The notes below the pieces were generated by a model. The model was given only the letters and a program-made list of their open reading frames with translations. It did not search any database and was not told the origin of the DNA. From assembly GCA_019915015.1 (NCBI GenBank), contig JAHBBC010000025.1, positions 124,001 to 188,000 of the forward strand: a DNA stretch of 64,000 nt, read 5' to 3'. The position numbers and the translations under genes are program-made. The DNA is from Auriscalpium vulgare. Lineage: Eukaryota; Basidiomycota; Agaricomycetes; Russulales; Auriscalpiaceae. Positions 22,016-33,978 of this stretch are shown here, one piece after another; positions within the stretch are counted from its first letter, which is position 1, and each line of letters starts with the position of its first letter.

Positions 22016-22624
22016 ATGTCCCAGCGCATCACCATAACCCTCGACGTCCCCACGGATGACCTCGCTGAGCGCCTCCAGAACTTGACCGTCAACTTCACTC
22101 CGAAGAAGGAGAGAGGTGACGCACGAGCCTCCGGGAAGTCTAAGGACGCACAGGGTGAGTTGCTTCTGAACGATGGGAGGCGGCAGCTCGCTGATGCAAC
22201 TGCTGCAGCAACATCCACCCCGACTGCCTCGTCCAAGAAGTCGTCCACCTCGTCCGAGAAGTCGGAGGCTTCCAATCAGCCGTCTGTCGACGACGACGAT
22301 GACCCCAAGCCAAAGAAGGAGACACCGGAGCCCTGGAAGGGCGAGGCGTGGGCGGTGTTGAAGGGTAGGCACCCCGGAGTGTACGCAACTATGTAAGTCT
22401 AGTGACTTTGTGTTCACAACTTTCGCATTGTGCTGACCGTTCGCCACAGTGAGGATCGCGATGTTGCTCGCGGGAAGTCCCGGTACCGTATGGTTCGACA
22501 CTACACGACCTATCAACAGGCTCGCAGGGTCTTTGACGAGGCGGAACGCCGCGGCCAAACGAGAGTGTATTCGAAGGCCTGGGATGAGCTATCGGAGCAT
22601 GGGCTGCCGCCCCGCGCGATCTAA
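22016..22624 (+). CDS. RNase H1 N-terminal-domain-like protein, copy 1
   Basis: Two exons, 22016-22392 and 22450-22624 (552 nt, 183 residues). The first half is a Ser/Ala/Asp-rich linker. The second half holds the conserved part: WAVLKGRHPGVYAT across the intron, then HYTTYQQARRVFDEAERRG. The pattern (aromatic, V, GR, PGVY, then a Thr/Tyr, then a helix with A..F) fits the RNase H1 N-terminal/caulimovirus VI-like hybrid-binding fold. No RNase H catalytic domain follows, so it probably binds nucleic acid rather than cutting it. A paralogue with the same intron position is at 46582-47171. Both copies are followed by the same large gene. Confidence 0.65.
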
Positions 22625-23210
22625 CGGCACAGAGCTCATCAAATGCCGGTGCCAAGCGGATGGCAGGCGCTGGGTGCAAATGGCGGCCTGTTGGGATGGT
22701 TCTCCTCGTACTTACTCAGCGTTTTCGCGCCGCCGTTCATATGTAGCAACATCTTGAATACCATGTCGTGCTTTCCCTCCACATGTAAGGTCTGAACGAA
22801 AAGAAAATCTCCCGCTTCAGCACGGTTCAAACATGCTTGCTGTCTAGCCGATGTCGGCGACGTTCCCCGAGGAGACGCTAAACTGCCAAATTTGACCGCG
22901 CGTCGGCAGCGGGCTATAATGCCTGCAGAAATCGAGGATCATGCCCATAATTCGGGCCACAAATTGCTGATTTCAGTAGTAATGGAGGCCGGGTACAGGG
23001 GGCTTGGGTCGCAACTGAACCTCGCCCTCTCGCAGCGCACTCAGCTCGCCCTCCCGCCCATCCCGTGCCCTCCTGCCCATCCCGCGCTCGCGCGTCTGTC
23101 CCGCACTCGCTCGCCGACCCCTCATTCGCTCGCCGAACCCACCGTTGCCCATCGAACCCGCCCTCGAATATCCGCTCCCCATCGCACCCGCCGACTCCTG
23201 AGTCAGCAAG
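22625..23210. other. Intergenic region between module genes, copy 1
   Basis: 586 bp without a supported gene. The last 170 bp are pyrimidine-rich (repeated TCGCCGA/CCCGC) and probably form the leader of the next gene. Confidence 0.35.
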
Positions 23211-26200
23211 ATGGCACGCACGAAGAAGTCGCAGCCGCTCACTAAAAGCACCAAAAAAAAAGCGTCAAGGAAAAAGCGTGGCGAAGCCGGCGGACGACGC
23301 GGTTGTCCTGGTTGGGCCCGTGGCACGAAGTTAGCATTCCTCTAACGATGGGTCACCGAGTACCGCAAAATCGCCGGTAATAAAGGCGAGGTGAAGAATT
23401 TCTATACGAAGGTCACCAGGTTGTTCGTGATGAAATACGGGTATGACCTACCTATCGATCAGGACACGACGGAGGAGCTTGCAGATCCGGATGAGTCTCT
23501 GCTCAACGAGGCTTCAGAGTATGGCGGAGATGACAACGAGCAGACGCGGAGAGACCAGGTCAAGAAAGCTGTCCACAAAGTCAGTGTTCGTTTCCCTCTG
23601 GGAGTGGCTCGACTCACATTACGTCTGGAACAGAAACTTGCCGTGTGGTACCCTGGTCGTATCCGACGTCTGCCAGGAGCCCATTCTCCGGAGGGAGCTG
23701 CGGAGGCCTCGAGCAACACGTTCACGGCCTTGATGCAGCAGGTCGTGAAGGCGCCGCGGCGTCAGCAGGCCGTGCACCTATACTCAAAGATGTACTGGGC
23801 CAGCACCGTCGCGCCGCACTACGAGTCTCTGCGAAAATCAAAGAGCTCGGGCTCGAAAAGCTCGAAGAGATCGAACTCAAAAAGCTCGGACGACCACGAT
23901 GAATACGTAGACGGACAAGACAATGAGAATGAGGACGAAGATGGAGACGACGGCGAAGAGGATGGCGAAGAGGATGTCGAAGAGGATGGCGAAGAGGATG
24001 GCGAAGAGGATGGCGAAGACAACGGAGACGGCGGGGAGGACGTCCACATACGGATGCAGGCAATTAGGGAGAAGTGGGCGGCGGAGAGCGACGAGGTGAA
24101 GGCAGAGATCAAGGCGTTGGTGGAGGAGAATTATGAAGCTTAAATGGAGAGTTACAACAAAACGTTCCTGGAGGTACCTATGACCGACGAGGATCGCGAA
24201 TGGTGAGTACGCTCATGGTGTTCTGGCCTTACAGATGCTGACTCCCACCACAGGTCAAGTGCGCATGCTTACCTGTTCCTCCAGCCCATCGTCGACATGG
24301 TAGCGCAACGGTTCAACTGCGCGTCTTCTCTATTCATTGCGGGCCCTGTTCCATCGAAGGGAGGGCACGTTGAGGTCCATTCGTAAGTTGGAATTAGTTT
24401 GCGGGACTACAATCAAGTCGAACTGACACGCACCTTCAGCGTCCATGCAGGGAAGAAACAAGGCGTTATCGAGGAGCTCTGGCCACAGTACGATCGCACA
24501 GCATACGAGGTGGTGTCGGACTCGATGGCTGTCTTCGCTCGCGCCGCATTCGGTGAGCATCTCAATGTACCTGTGTCTTGCGGCCGCTGACTCCGGGCGC
24601 AGCGGCGGATATTCTTCGGATGTCCAGAAACAGAACAGGGTCGGGTGGCGATGCACCTGCCAGCGCTTCCGCCTCGGGCACACAGCACGCCGCCGATGTT
24701 CCTCCAGTCACCTCACCCACGACGTCTGCAGCCCTGCCAGCCCAGGCATCCGAAGCGCTCAGCCCGCCCCCGACTGCTCTGACGACACAGTCCATCTTGC
24801 CGGAGTCCCCAGCCGCTGCATCTGCGTCCAATATCCCACACGCTGCAGACGTGACGCGTCGTACAGCGCCCACGTATGACTCGCTACATGTCTCCAACAA
24901 CACACTCCCCACTGCCGGAAGCGGCTCCTCCGTCGCTGCCCTCACCATCTCCCTCGACCCGGGCGTACCACTTGCCATGAGCACGGTGGACGACTCCCAC
25001 TCTACAGCATCTGCGACACCGTCAGAGTCAGCCCACAAGGCCGCGCTTGGCGACAGCGATGCGCTGACCTCGAGCGGTGCGCTCAGCGCAGACAGCAGCG
25101 GTGTGTACACATGCTGAATGATTTCCCCCTGGCACTGACAGAGCGTCTTCCATAGGTGGCTCTAGCACGAACATTGGTGGCGCGCCGAGCACGACTGCCG
25201 GCCTTGCCCTCGCTGCAAAGCCGCGGAATGACGCGTCCACGTCGCCCAGCAGTATGCAGACGGGCGAGCTCGCCGGCCACACGCCTGACGAAGATGGCCT
25301 TGCGCGCGCTGCGAAGCCACCGCACGACGCGTCGATGTCCTGCAGCATGCAGACGGGCGAGCTCGCCGGCCACGCGCGCGACCAAGACGCGCTGGCCCCC
25401 TACATTGCAACCCCCGACGCGATGCCGAACACCATCACCGCGGGGACGTCTGGCGCAACCGTGCCACCCAAGCCCACCACGCCTGAGGCGCTTGACACGA
25501 CCGCAGCTGCATCCCGCACCGCAGTCATCGCACCCAAGCCCAGCTCGCCCATCACAGGCGCAGCATCCACGGCGCCGCCTATGCCCATCAACTCGCACGG
25601 CGCGACGAGAGCGCCGGAATTGACCGCGGCGACAGCCAACATACCCATCGGCACGCCCGGTGCGTCTGGAGCGCCTGCTTTGCTGGCGGCGACAACCGCG
25701 GCCGCTTCGAGCGTCGCGCTGCCTAGTTCCGCCGCTGGCCTTGTTACCCCATCCCTCGCCGAACGGGGATGGCCAAAGTTCTTCAACAAGGGCATGACAA
25801 TGATGCGGAGCGGCGGACTTGGGGAGGGTTGGCATGTGCTGCTGACGAACTGGGGTTCCTTCGAGGAGGCTATGGGTTTTGGGGTGAGTTCTTGGTCTTT
25901 TCCTGTGGGTCTGTGGCTGATCAGCGCGGTAGGAGGATACCACCGAAGTCCTGGACAATACGCATCGGCCCGCCGAGGTCAAGGCGTGGATCAAATCCGC
26001 GAGGCCTTGGAAGAACCGCAAGATTGACAAGCTTGGTACCTTCATGACCGACTTCGAGCTTTGGTGGCGCGGCCTGCAGCCACTGGCACGATTCGACGCC
26101 GACGGCAACTTCTACCCTCCCTCCGAAGACATGGACCGGTCCACGCTATGCCTGGCAGGCACGAACGGCATCATCAGCGTCGTTGCGGCGCTTTTCTGGT

Positions 26201-26484
26201 GGGGACAAGCTGTGAAGAACGAGGAGGGCTACAACAAGGACCGGTGGTTCATCGCCATCGCAGACGTCTCCACCGTTCTGATCGCGCTGCGCGGGTCGGT
26301 GGTGCGAAGGGCGGTTGAGGCCGTCGATGCGGCCCCGGTTCCAAGACTCGACGCAGGGTCCTCGAAGGGTAAAAAGCGTCAACGGGCCAATACCGTCAAT
26401 GCGAAGTTGAAGAAGCGGTCTCGGTGCGTCGTTTCCCTCTCTTATGTACGTCTGATGTTGACAAGCTCATGCAATAGGAGATGA
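23211..26484 (+). pseudogene. Large unrecognised module gene, copy 1, with nonsense codons
   Basis: Paralogue of the intact gene at 47697-50399. Shared landmarks in order: EYRKIAGNKG, LFVMKYGYDL, VWYPGRIRRL, VHIRMQAIREKW, YNKTFLEVPMTDEDREW, DMVAQRFNCAS, VHAGKKQGVIEELWPQYD, then an Ala/Thr/Ser/Pro-rich region, RGWPKFFNKGMTMMR, FEEAMGFG and a C-terminal AALFWWGQAV. Two in-frame stops interrupt it: TAA 23343-23345, where copy 2 has a Glu codon (FLERYVSEYRK), and TAA 24141-24143 at the place of YQAALAEYNRS. Either could be bridged only by unusual splicing. An acidic insertion from a 12-bp repeat (GAAGAGGATGGC) lies at about 23955-24030 and is absent from copy 2. Function unknown. Confidence 0.6.
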
Positions 26485-26860
26485 TCGAGTTCCACACGCA
26501 ATGTACATACAAGTGCCTCGTCTCCTCCATCAAAATGTCCATAGGAGTACGTTCAGTCATTATGCCCTCTTCCACCCACTTCTTGTCCGCCATACATCGC
26601 CGCCCCATAGTTGTTATCATGCATCTTGAAATCCGTAGTCGCCTGCACCTGGCAAGTTTAGCCTACATACAATTTATTACTCCAATGAGATTGAATGATT
26701 TGGCCTGCACTGTGTGAACTTGAGAATTGTAATGAAAGCCGAGCCCGAAAGTAAAGGTCGACTTCAAGTTGTCGAGTTCAAAGTCGTCGGTCACGTGATA
26801 GCTGACTTGGTGCCAGCCCTCGGAGATTTTTTGGAAAGTGATTCCTATATACAGGAGCTA
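26485..26860. other. Downstream region of module copy 1
   Basis: Probably the 3' untranslated region of the module gene, then the start of the repeat-rich block. The left edge of the terminal block could not be fixed; TGTGAACTTGAG at 26714 is one candidate LTR start. Confidence 0.3.
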
Positions 26861-27500
26861 TGAATTATATTCCGATTTATTGGTATTTGACCATGCAGAT
26901 TCCCGCAGGAGAGCCTCCCGTGGGAAGAAATCACAGGTAATGAAGGGTGAGGTGCCAGATGAGTTCTAATGTATATATGTCCTATTTATTCACGGGAAGG
27001 GAGCCATGAGCAGAACTGCCTGAATATATTGAGTATTTATTCAATTTATTGGTATTTGGGCGTGCAGATTCCCGCAGGAGAGCTTCCATGGGAACAAATC
27101 CCAGGTTAGGAAGGGGGAGGTGCCAGATGATTTCCAATATATATATATGTCCTATCTATTCACGGGAAGGGAGCCCCAAGCAGAACCGCTAGAATATTTT
27201 CAGCATTTAATTCGATTTTTTGGGGATTTTTCGGGTATATGGTACCATTTCCCTATATAGCAACCCGTGGGAACTGATTGGCGGGCCAAGGGAGCCCCAG
27301 GGGGGACCGCTAGAATATTTTCAGCATTTCTTTCGATTTTTGGGGGATTGTTCGGGTATAAAGTACCATTTCCCTATGTAGCGACCCGTGGGAACTGATT
27401 GGCGGGCCGAGGGAGCCCCAGGGGAAACCACCAGAATATTTTGAGCATTTGATTCGATTTTTGGGTGATTTATTAGGTATAAATAAACTGTTTCCCTAGA
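26860..27500 (+). repeat. Minisatellite of terminal block 1
   Basis: Imperfect tandem repeats. Two units of about 160-170 bp share TTTATTGGTATTTG and GCAGATTCCCGCAGGAGAG (26862, 27022). They are followed by units of 121 bp with GAATATTTTCAGCATTT at 27192, 27313 and 27434 and CCCGTGGGAACTGATTGGCG. AT-rich with CCGTGGGAA boxes. Related arrays are at 38850-39140 (inverted) and 51040-51780. Confidence 0.75.
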
Positions 27501-27613
27501 TAGGGAGTACCGTGGGAAGACGATTCTCGCTTGGGAGGCGCTCACATGACCACCGTGACCTGTGGGAATATGACCAATCACGTGTACTGGCCCCGTCGGA
27601 TGCTATTTCTCAT

Positions 27614-27685
27614 TATATACCTTATCGGTCAATCCTCGAAACTACCACACCGATAGTCATCGGTGTTATTTCTTATTACACTACA
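27614..27685 (+). repeat. Conserved terminus of block 1 (possible Gypsy-B 5' LTR end)
   Basis: About 70 bp beginning ATATACCTTATCGGTC and ending ATTACACTACA. Homologous to 60208-60277 (same strand) and to the inverse of 38731-38803. It is followed by GGGAC and CTGGTGGGCAGG, which resembles a primer-binding site, and by the Gypsy-B gag ATG at 27736. It may be the U5 end of an LTR or the end of a large element. Confidence 0.6.
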
Positions 27686-27735
27686 GGGACTGGTGGGCAG
27701 GTGAGTGTTTAGTTTGGTGCCGGTCGCTGATCAAC

Positions 27736-29172
27736 ATGGCGCCGAAACCCAAGATAGCCCACCTCCCAACGCGAACACAGCCGCAGAGGACCACGAGGGC
27801 GGACGCTCGCAATACGTCGCGACAGGCGGCCATAGAGGCAGAAATCGAGGAACCACAAGACGAACAGGGGGAAGTCTCATCGCTATCAAGTCTGCCATCA
27901 GAAGAAGAGGATCCGCATGGACCGACCCTCAGTAGGGAGATCCGACGCGCCGGAGAGGACCCTAGGTCCCTGATCACAGGAGGGGATCGCGTCACGATCG
28001 AGGGACTAGAAGGTTTGCTTCTGAATTCTGATGGTGGCGATAGCGACCATCACACACGGCATGATCCGGAAGGGGAATGCTCGAGGAACGAACGGGTCAG
28101 TCCGGGATGGGGACGGGCCGTTTCCTTACAAGATAGGACTTCGCGAAACGTCGCGGAAGCTAGCAACAATCCCCAAGAAGCTCCATCAAGCCGTTCGAAC
28201 CCCAGCAACCCAAAGTCGCCAACACAGTCAGGAATGAGCACACAGCAACAAGGAACAGGAACGGGTGGAGGAGGCGGCGGCGGAGGCGGAGGCGGTGGAG
28301 GAGGGGGAGGCGGCGGACAACAGGCAATACCGCCTCAGCCCAACGTCGCGCCAGTCGCAATGCCTACCCGCGGGGACCGCAACGCACCGTCTTTCAATCA
28401 GAAAGCCCGCGAGTTACCGCGTTACTTCGACGAGCTGAACCATCTCTTTGCCCGGGCTCAACTAGCGGATGATACGGCGAAGAAGGGCCACGCAGTGCGT
28501 TACCTAGACGTCGCGACGGCTGAGGAGTGGGAAGCGAGGCCGGAGTTTAAGGATCCCACCAAGACCTACCAAGACTTTCAGGACGCCATTGTTAAACTGT
28601 ACCCGGGAGCCGATGAGGACCGCAAGTATACCATCGCGGACATGGACGCGCTCGTAGGCAGTCGGTACCGTCTGGGCATTGCGTCCAGCGGCGAGCTCAG
28701 CGAATTCTATTGGCAGTTCTTCGCGATCACCGACTTCCTGGTTAAGAAAAGCAGGATCTCGACCCGTGAGCGCGATATCGCGTTCCTTCGCGCTTTCCAG
28801 GACAGCCTCATGAACAGGGTGGCGACGAGACTGCAGATCAAATTGCCGGACCACGATAAAGAAACACCGTACCCCATGGCCGACGTACTAGAGGCAGGAG
28901 AGTACGAGCTGAGGGGCACTCCCTCAATCGTACCAGCGGTCAGCGCAGGTCCGGCAGTGGCGGTTGCAACGACGGAGCCTGTAATCAAAATAGAACAGTT
29001 TCAAGAAGCAATCAAAGCCGCGGTCGCCGAACAGTTCGCGCAGATGCTCGTCAACCAGGGGAACGGCGGAGGTCAGAGGGGTTATGGGGGTACCTCGGGA
29101 ACTCAACAGCCGCGCGCCACGCAAGGAAATCAAGGCGGACAGGGAGGGCCGTCAGGCAACACTGGGGAGTAG
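27736..29172 (+). pseudogene. gag: Gypsy-B Gag, N-terminal part (cut by the MITE)
   Basis: 478-codon frame starting MAPKPKIAHLPTRTQ. It is disordered at first, with a poly-Gly run encoded by a GGN repeat (28264-28317), then the capsid-like part MPTRGDRNAPSF, KLYPGADEDRKYTIADMD and RLQIKLPDHDKETPY, each matching Gypsy-A. It ends GPSGNTGE at a TAG beside the MITE boundary. The nucleocapsid resumes after the MITE, so the original frame was longer. Confidence 0.8.
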
Positions 29173-29179
29173 TTTAGTG

Positions 29180-31115
29180 CACTATGTCCCTACAGTTGTA
29201 ACAAGTGGGTGGTGTCATAGGCAGGCAGGATAGTGAAGTGCAAGTATAGGGCAGTATAGTGCACTATAGTGCATATATCAGTACTATAGTGTCCTTGGAT
29301 GCACTATAGTAGTAGCATGACTGTAAGGACCATTGTATTTTTGCACCAATATAATGGGCTTTGAAAATGTTATAAATAATGGTGTAGATGCACAGGTGGA
29401 ACTGCTATATAGAGGTAATTTGGCAGAATATATCTGTTTGATGGTAGAGAGCTGTAGGGCAATCACTGTCCAATGGATCCCATGGGTTTATGTACTATAG
29501 TGAATCAATAATATATTACAGAAATGCTGGGGTATATGCACCTTCTCTCCATTCAAATGAGCTCTATAAATTCGGATGATATTACAGCATGTGGCTTAGT
29601 AGAGTGCATATGTGACCTGAATTTACCAGAATACAGGGGGTCATTTCTGAGGAGTTGTGCAGTGCACGCTGTATCAGATATTCATCTACTATAGTGATAT
29701 TATACTCTTTAAGGCTTTCTTAATTTGTTATGGGATGACTGGACATTCATAAATCACGAAGAAAAAGGTGAGCATACGTACCACGCATGCCACTGCTGTC
29801 TGAATTTATCATAATATTTAAGACTAATGGGAAGCCGCACCAATGCATATATACTTATACACTATAGTGTCATTTAGCTTGCTTCTATCCTCAAACTTTT
29901 TCAGCACTGAATAGCTCCTCAATACTTGGGGAAACAAATACCTAGATATTCCAGAGCACTATTACACCATGCCCCTTCCATCCCTGAAAGTTTTGTGTTC
30001 TTGCATGCAATTGGTATATAGTACCATACTTCTGATCCTTTGATACAGCCTAAATGATCTATATGTCCCTGTCCCATCTATCCAAGCATATGTGTGAACT
30101 GAAATGATTATTTATTTTTCAATGAGCCATGATCCATGAAGCTTACTTGAGCACAAGCTCATCCTCTGTAAAAGAAATAGCCATTTATATCCATATGCCT
30201 GATCATAAACTGGATCACCCTGGGACAAGGATACCTCAGACATTACAGGCTATATGAGAGTGGAAGTACAGCACTTTCTGCCAACTCTAGATAGAATTCC
30301 CATATTTTGAGCATTGGGTGGGGCATGGTCTGTGAATACTCTATAATATCTGTGGATTATATTGACCAAGTACTGGAGAGCTATTGGACACATTATATGC
30401 TTTTGTGGCCAACCAATTAGATCACCACTATAGTGCACAAATCTATATGCCTTGGTGTGGCTCACCAATGGCTTCAGATATTATGATAAATTCAGACAGC
30501 AGTGGCATGTGTAGTACATATGCTCACCTTTTTCTTCGTGATTTATGAATGTCCAGTCATCCCATAACAAATTAAGAAAGCCTTAAAGAGTATAATATCA
30601 CTATAGTAGATGAATATCTGATACAGCGTGCACTGCACAACTCCTCAGAAATGACCCCCTGTATTCTGGTAAATTCAGGTCACATATGCACTCTACTAAG
30701 CCACATGCTGTAATATCATCCGAATTTATAGAGCCCATTTGAATGGAGAGAAGGTGCATATATCCCAGCATTTCTGTAATATATTATTGATTCACTATAG
30801 TACATAAACCCATGGGATCCATTGGACAGTGATTGCCCTACAGCTCTCTACCATCAAACAGATATATTCTGCCAAATTACCTCTATATAGCAGTTCCACC
30901 TGTGCATCTACACCATTATTTATAACATTTTCAAAGCCCATTATATTGGTGCAAAAATACAATGGTCCTTACAGTCATGCTACTACTATAGTGCATCCAA
31001 GGACACTATAGTACTGATATATGCACTATAGTGCACTATACTGCCCTATACTTGCACTTCACTATCCTGCCTGCCTATAACACCACCCACTTGTTACAAC
31101 TGTAGGGACATAGTG
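29180..31115. mobile_element. Foldback MITE, CACTA-like, 638-bp inverted repeats
   Basis: A 1936-bp AT-rich non-coding element. The arms 29180-29817 and 30478-31115 are inverted copies that differ at only a handful of positions I could see. Both ends read CACTATGTCCCTACAG. The palindrome ACTATAGTG, or a close form, recurs many times in the arms (for example 29258-29330, 29490 and the mirror positions), like subterminal transposase-binding repeats of CACTA elements. No open frame encodes a transposase. The 3-bp flanks (GTG left, AAT right) do not match, so a TSD is not shown. It splits Gypsy-B gag. Confidence 0.8.
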
Positions 31116-32747
31116 AATAAACTAAGCCCCACAGCCCCGTCAGGATGCCTTTTCTGCGGCCAAACGGGGCACTTCGTCAGGGAATGTATGGTGGTCCAGG
31201 ACTACATCGCGACGGGTCGCGTATCTAGGGACCACAACAACCGGGTCGTTCTGAAGGGTGGAGGACTTATCCCGCTAGGAGAAGGCCCGCTGAAGCAGCG
31301 TGTGGATGCGTACTACGCCGGGAATCAACACGGACAGTCAGAAGCCATGATGCTGACGACGATGGACTACGAGCCGGTGCCGGCCAAAGTGCAGACGGTC
31401 GCCGGCCTAATCCAACTGACGCTGCAATTGACCGACGAAGACAGAATGACGGAGCTCCAGCAGGAGATGGCAGTGCTCCTGACGGCCCGAGCGGAAAGGC
31501 AAGCTCAGAAGGAACGCCGGCAGGCCGCACTGGACGCGGGCGAGTTTCCCCAGGCAATAGGGCTGCTGCCTGGCGAGCGCGAAAGATCGCGACGAATTCC
31601 AGAGGTGGTCATTCCGAAGAGGAAGCCGTTTACGCAAGCCAAGAAGCAGGTTTCCTTCGAGCCGGGGGCAGTCGACCGACCAGGGGAGACTGGGGATAGC
31701 GCAGACAAACAAAGGCAGGCCGACGAAGACACCACAGCGGGTGAGGAGCCGTTAACACCTCCGATCCATCCTTTCGCGAAAGTGCCCGACGCGACGTACA
31801 TAGGGCCGGCAAGTTACCAACGAAGCGCGGGGCAGCGCAAGGCGGACCCAGCATACAATAAGGTCGCCCCGGTCCGCGACCCCGTAATAGCAAATAAGGT
31901 TTATGAGAGGGCCATGAATGCGGAGGTCACCTTGACACAGAGGGAGCTCATGTCCATTGCCCCGGAAGTACGCGCTCAAGTTCGCAACGTGGTGACCCCT
32001 AAGCGGGTCCCAAACGAGGCAAGAGTACCGGTAGTCCAGGCGATGGTGGAAAGCGAACCAGAGCTCTTTCCGTTCGACTTTGACCAGGACGAAGGGGCAG
32101 GAGAGGACGAGAAGGTGGTGAGGGGATTCGCGGACCATATGCCCGAAACCTTTCTGCAAGCCCTGGGACACCAGCCAACGGAGTTGCCCGAGGGGACGCG
32201 TGTAGGAGAAGTCATTGTGGAGGTTCTGATGGGAGATCTAGGAGAAGCAGGAGATGGGGAACCAGACCCTGAGCCGTTGGAAGTCGCCAAGGAATCGCTG
32301 GCCCTCCGTTCGATCTTGCCACTAGTCGACAACCAAGCACACATCGAGGCAGTCGTGGATCCCGGGTCGCAGATTATTTCCATGTCCGAGGACGTATGCC
32401 ATTACCTCGGGCTGCATTACGATCCGAACATTCGCCTGGATATGATATAGGCCAACAAAAGTCGCGATAGGTCGCTAGGCCTGGCTAGAAACGTCCCGAT
32501 GAAGATTGGGGGTATAACGCTGTACGTACAGGTGCATATCATCCGCAACCCGGCGTACGACATGCTCCTGGGGAGGCCCTTTGACGTTCTCACGGGAAGT
32601 ACCGTGCAAAACTTTGCAGACGAGAGGCAGACAATCACGATTACGGACCCAAACACTGGAGTCATGGCGTCAATCCCCACTATTCCACGCGGCCGCAAGC
32701 GCATCTCGCGAACCCAGAAGCAGGGGGTGGAGGGTTTTCGCGACTAG
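31116..32747 (+). pseudogene. Gypsy-B Gag C-terminus and aspartic protease
   Basis: After the MITE the frame resumes with an intact zinc knuckle CLFCGQTGHFVREC (C-x2-C-x4-H-x4-C), then a charged linker and HPFAKVPDAT as in Gypsy-A, then protease VDPGSQIISMSEDVC. Gag and protease are in one frame here, unlike Gypsy-A. An in-frame TAG at 32448-32450, where Gypsy-A has a sense codon, interrupts the protease; the frame goes on with SLGLARNVPMKI and AYDMLLGRPFDV and ends at TAG 32745-32747. Confidence 0.8.
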
Positions 32748-33498
32748 AGGATTTGTTGGAGGACCAGGAGGAGGTAGGGCTGGTCGTGGGGTTCGAGCCC
32801 GATAAGCCTGATACTCTTAGAATGGAATCCCTGGTGTACCTCGAATCCTCGCCTACAATCGAAGATGTGCAGTAAGCTTATTTGTCAGTGTGCGACCTAC
32901 CGGAGGAATACGCGGGAGTGTTCGCGAAGCGAGCGGAAGAAGGAGAGGAAGAGGAGGAACGAGCAAGAGCAGGGACGTTTATTTGGACGGCGGCAGACTG
33001 GGGAGACGGCGAGAGTGGGAGAGAAAGAGAGGAGGAAACGGACAGAGGTGAGCTACAGCCGACCGCGATGCAGCGCGAAGTCTTTGCGGCCACGAAGAAG
33101 CGTTACAAGCCAGCACACCTCAAGGTAAAGCCCATTCGTACGGACCTGCCGGAGCACTTCCGGATCCTCAGAGAGATCAGAGGGGACCCCCTGGCGGATA
33201 TGCCGCCGCTCCCAGAGAAGCCACCGGACTTCGTACCCACGGGAAGGTACACCGCGGAACGTCGCGAACAATTTGACCGAGTCCACGACGGAGATTTCCT
33301 ATGGCCGGAAGAAAGGAAGCTCATGCATGCGTTTATGTGCGCACAAAACGAGGCATTTGCCTGGGACGACTCGGAGCGGGGGCGCTTCCGAGAAGACTTC
33401 TTCCCCCCCGTCACAATACCAGTAGTTCCGCATCGGCCGTGGGTTCAGCGAAATATTCCGATTCCGCCAGGGATATACGACAAGGTCATGGCGCTCAT

Positions 33499-33978
33499 TA
33501 CGATTCCTATGAATCGTTGCTTATGTCATCTACATCCAGCTTTTTTTCGACCCATGCAACGACAGTCTGTGTCGCCTTTTTTGGAAATTCACTCCCACGC
33601 TTTGTCCACTCGCGCTTTCAGCTCCCTCACCAGCCTCACGTCTACTCGGGATGATACACTCACTGTACACATATTGTTGCCTATAAAGCATTCCACACAC
33701 ACAGTAGTATTACTAGGATTGAGCGTATAGAACAGCAGAGCGTATAGAACAGCACGATTGCTAGCAAGAGATGATGACATCATTCCGGCTATTAAATTGC
33801 ATTTAAAACCCGAAATGATGTCATTGCTCTTGAGCTCAAACCGCAGGGCAAAGATGTCAAATAAATTAGTCTCTGTTACATATTCTTCCAATTTGAGAAG
33901 ATTATTGAACCCCGTATTGCACCTGGAATCGTACTGCCGCGCTATGCGTCGGCCCACTCCCAGCAAGTCAAGACCAAG
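33499..33978 (+). repeat. Palindrome-bounded short repeat, copy 2, in Gypsy-B RT
   Basis: Inserted between the RT codons for VMALI and AAGVYED. It begins with the hairpin ACGATTC-CTAT-GAATCGT (33500-33517), followed by TGCTTATGTCAT. The palindrome TGACATCAT...ATGATGTCA is at 33775-33823. The spacing of the two palindromes is near that of copy 1. The 155 bp after the second palindrome have no clear match in copy 1, so the true right edge is uncertain. Confidence 0.6.

Noticed and set aside
26860..27500. CRISPR-like array
   Set aside because: Units are long, imperfect and contiguous without unique spacers; a eukaryotic minisatellite.
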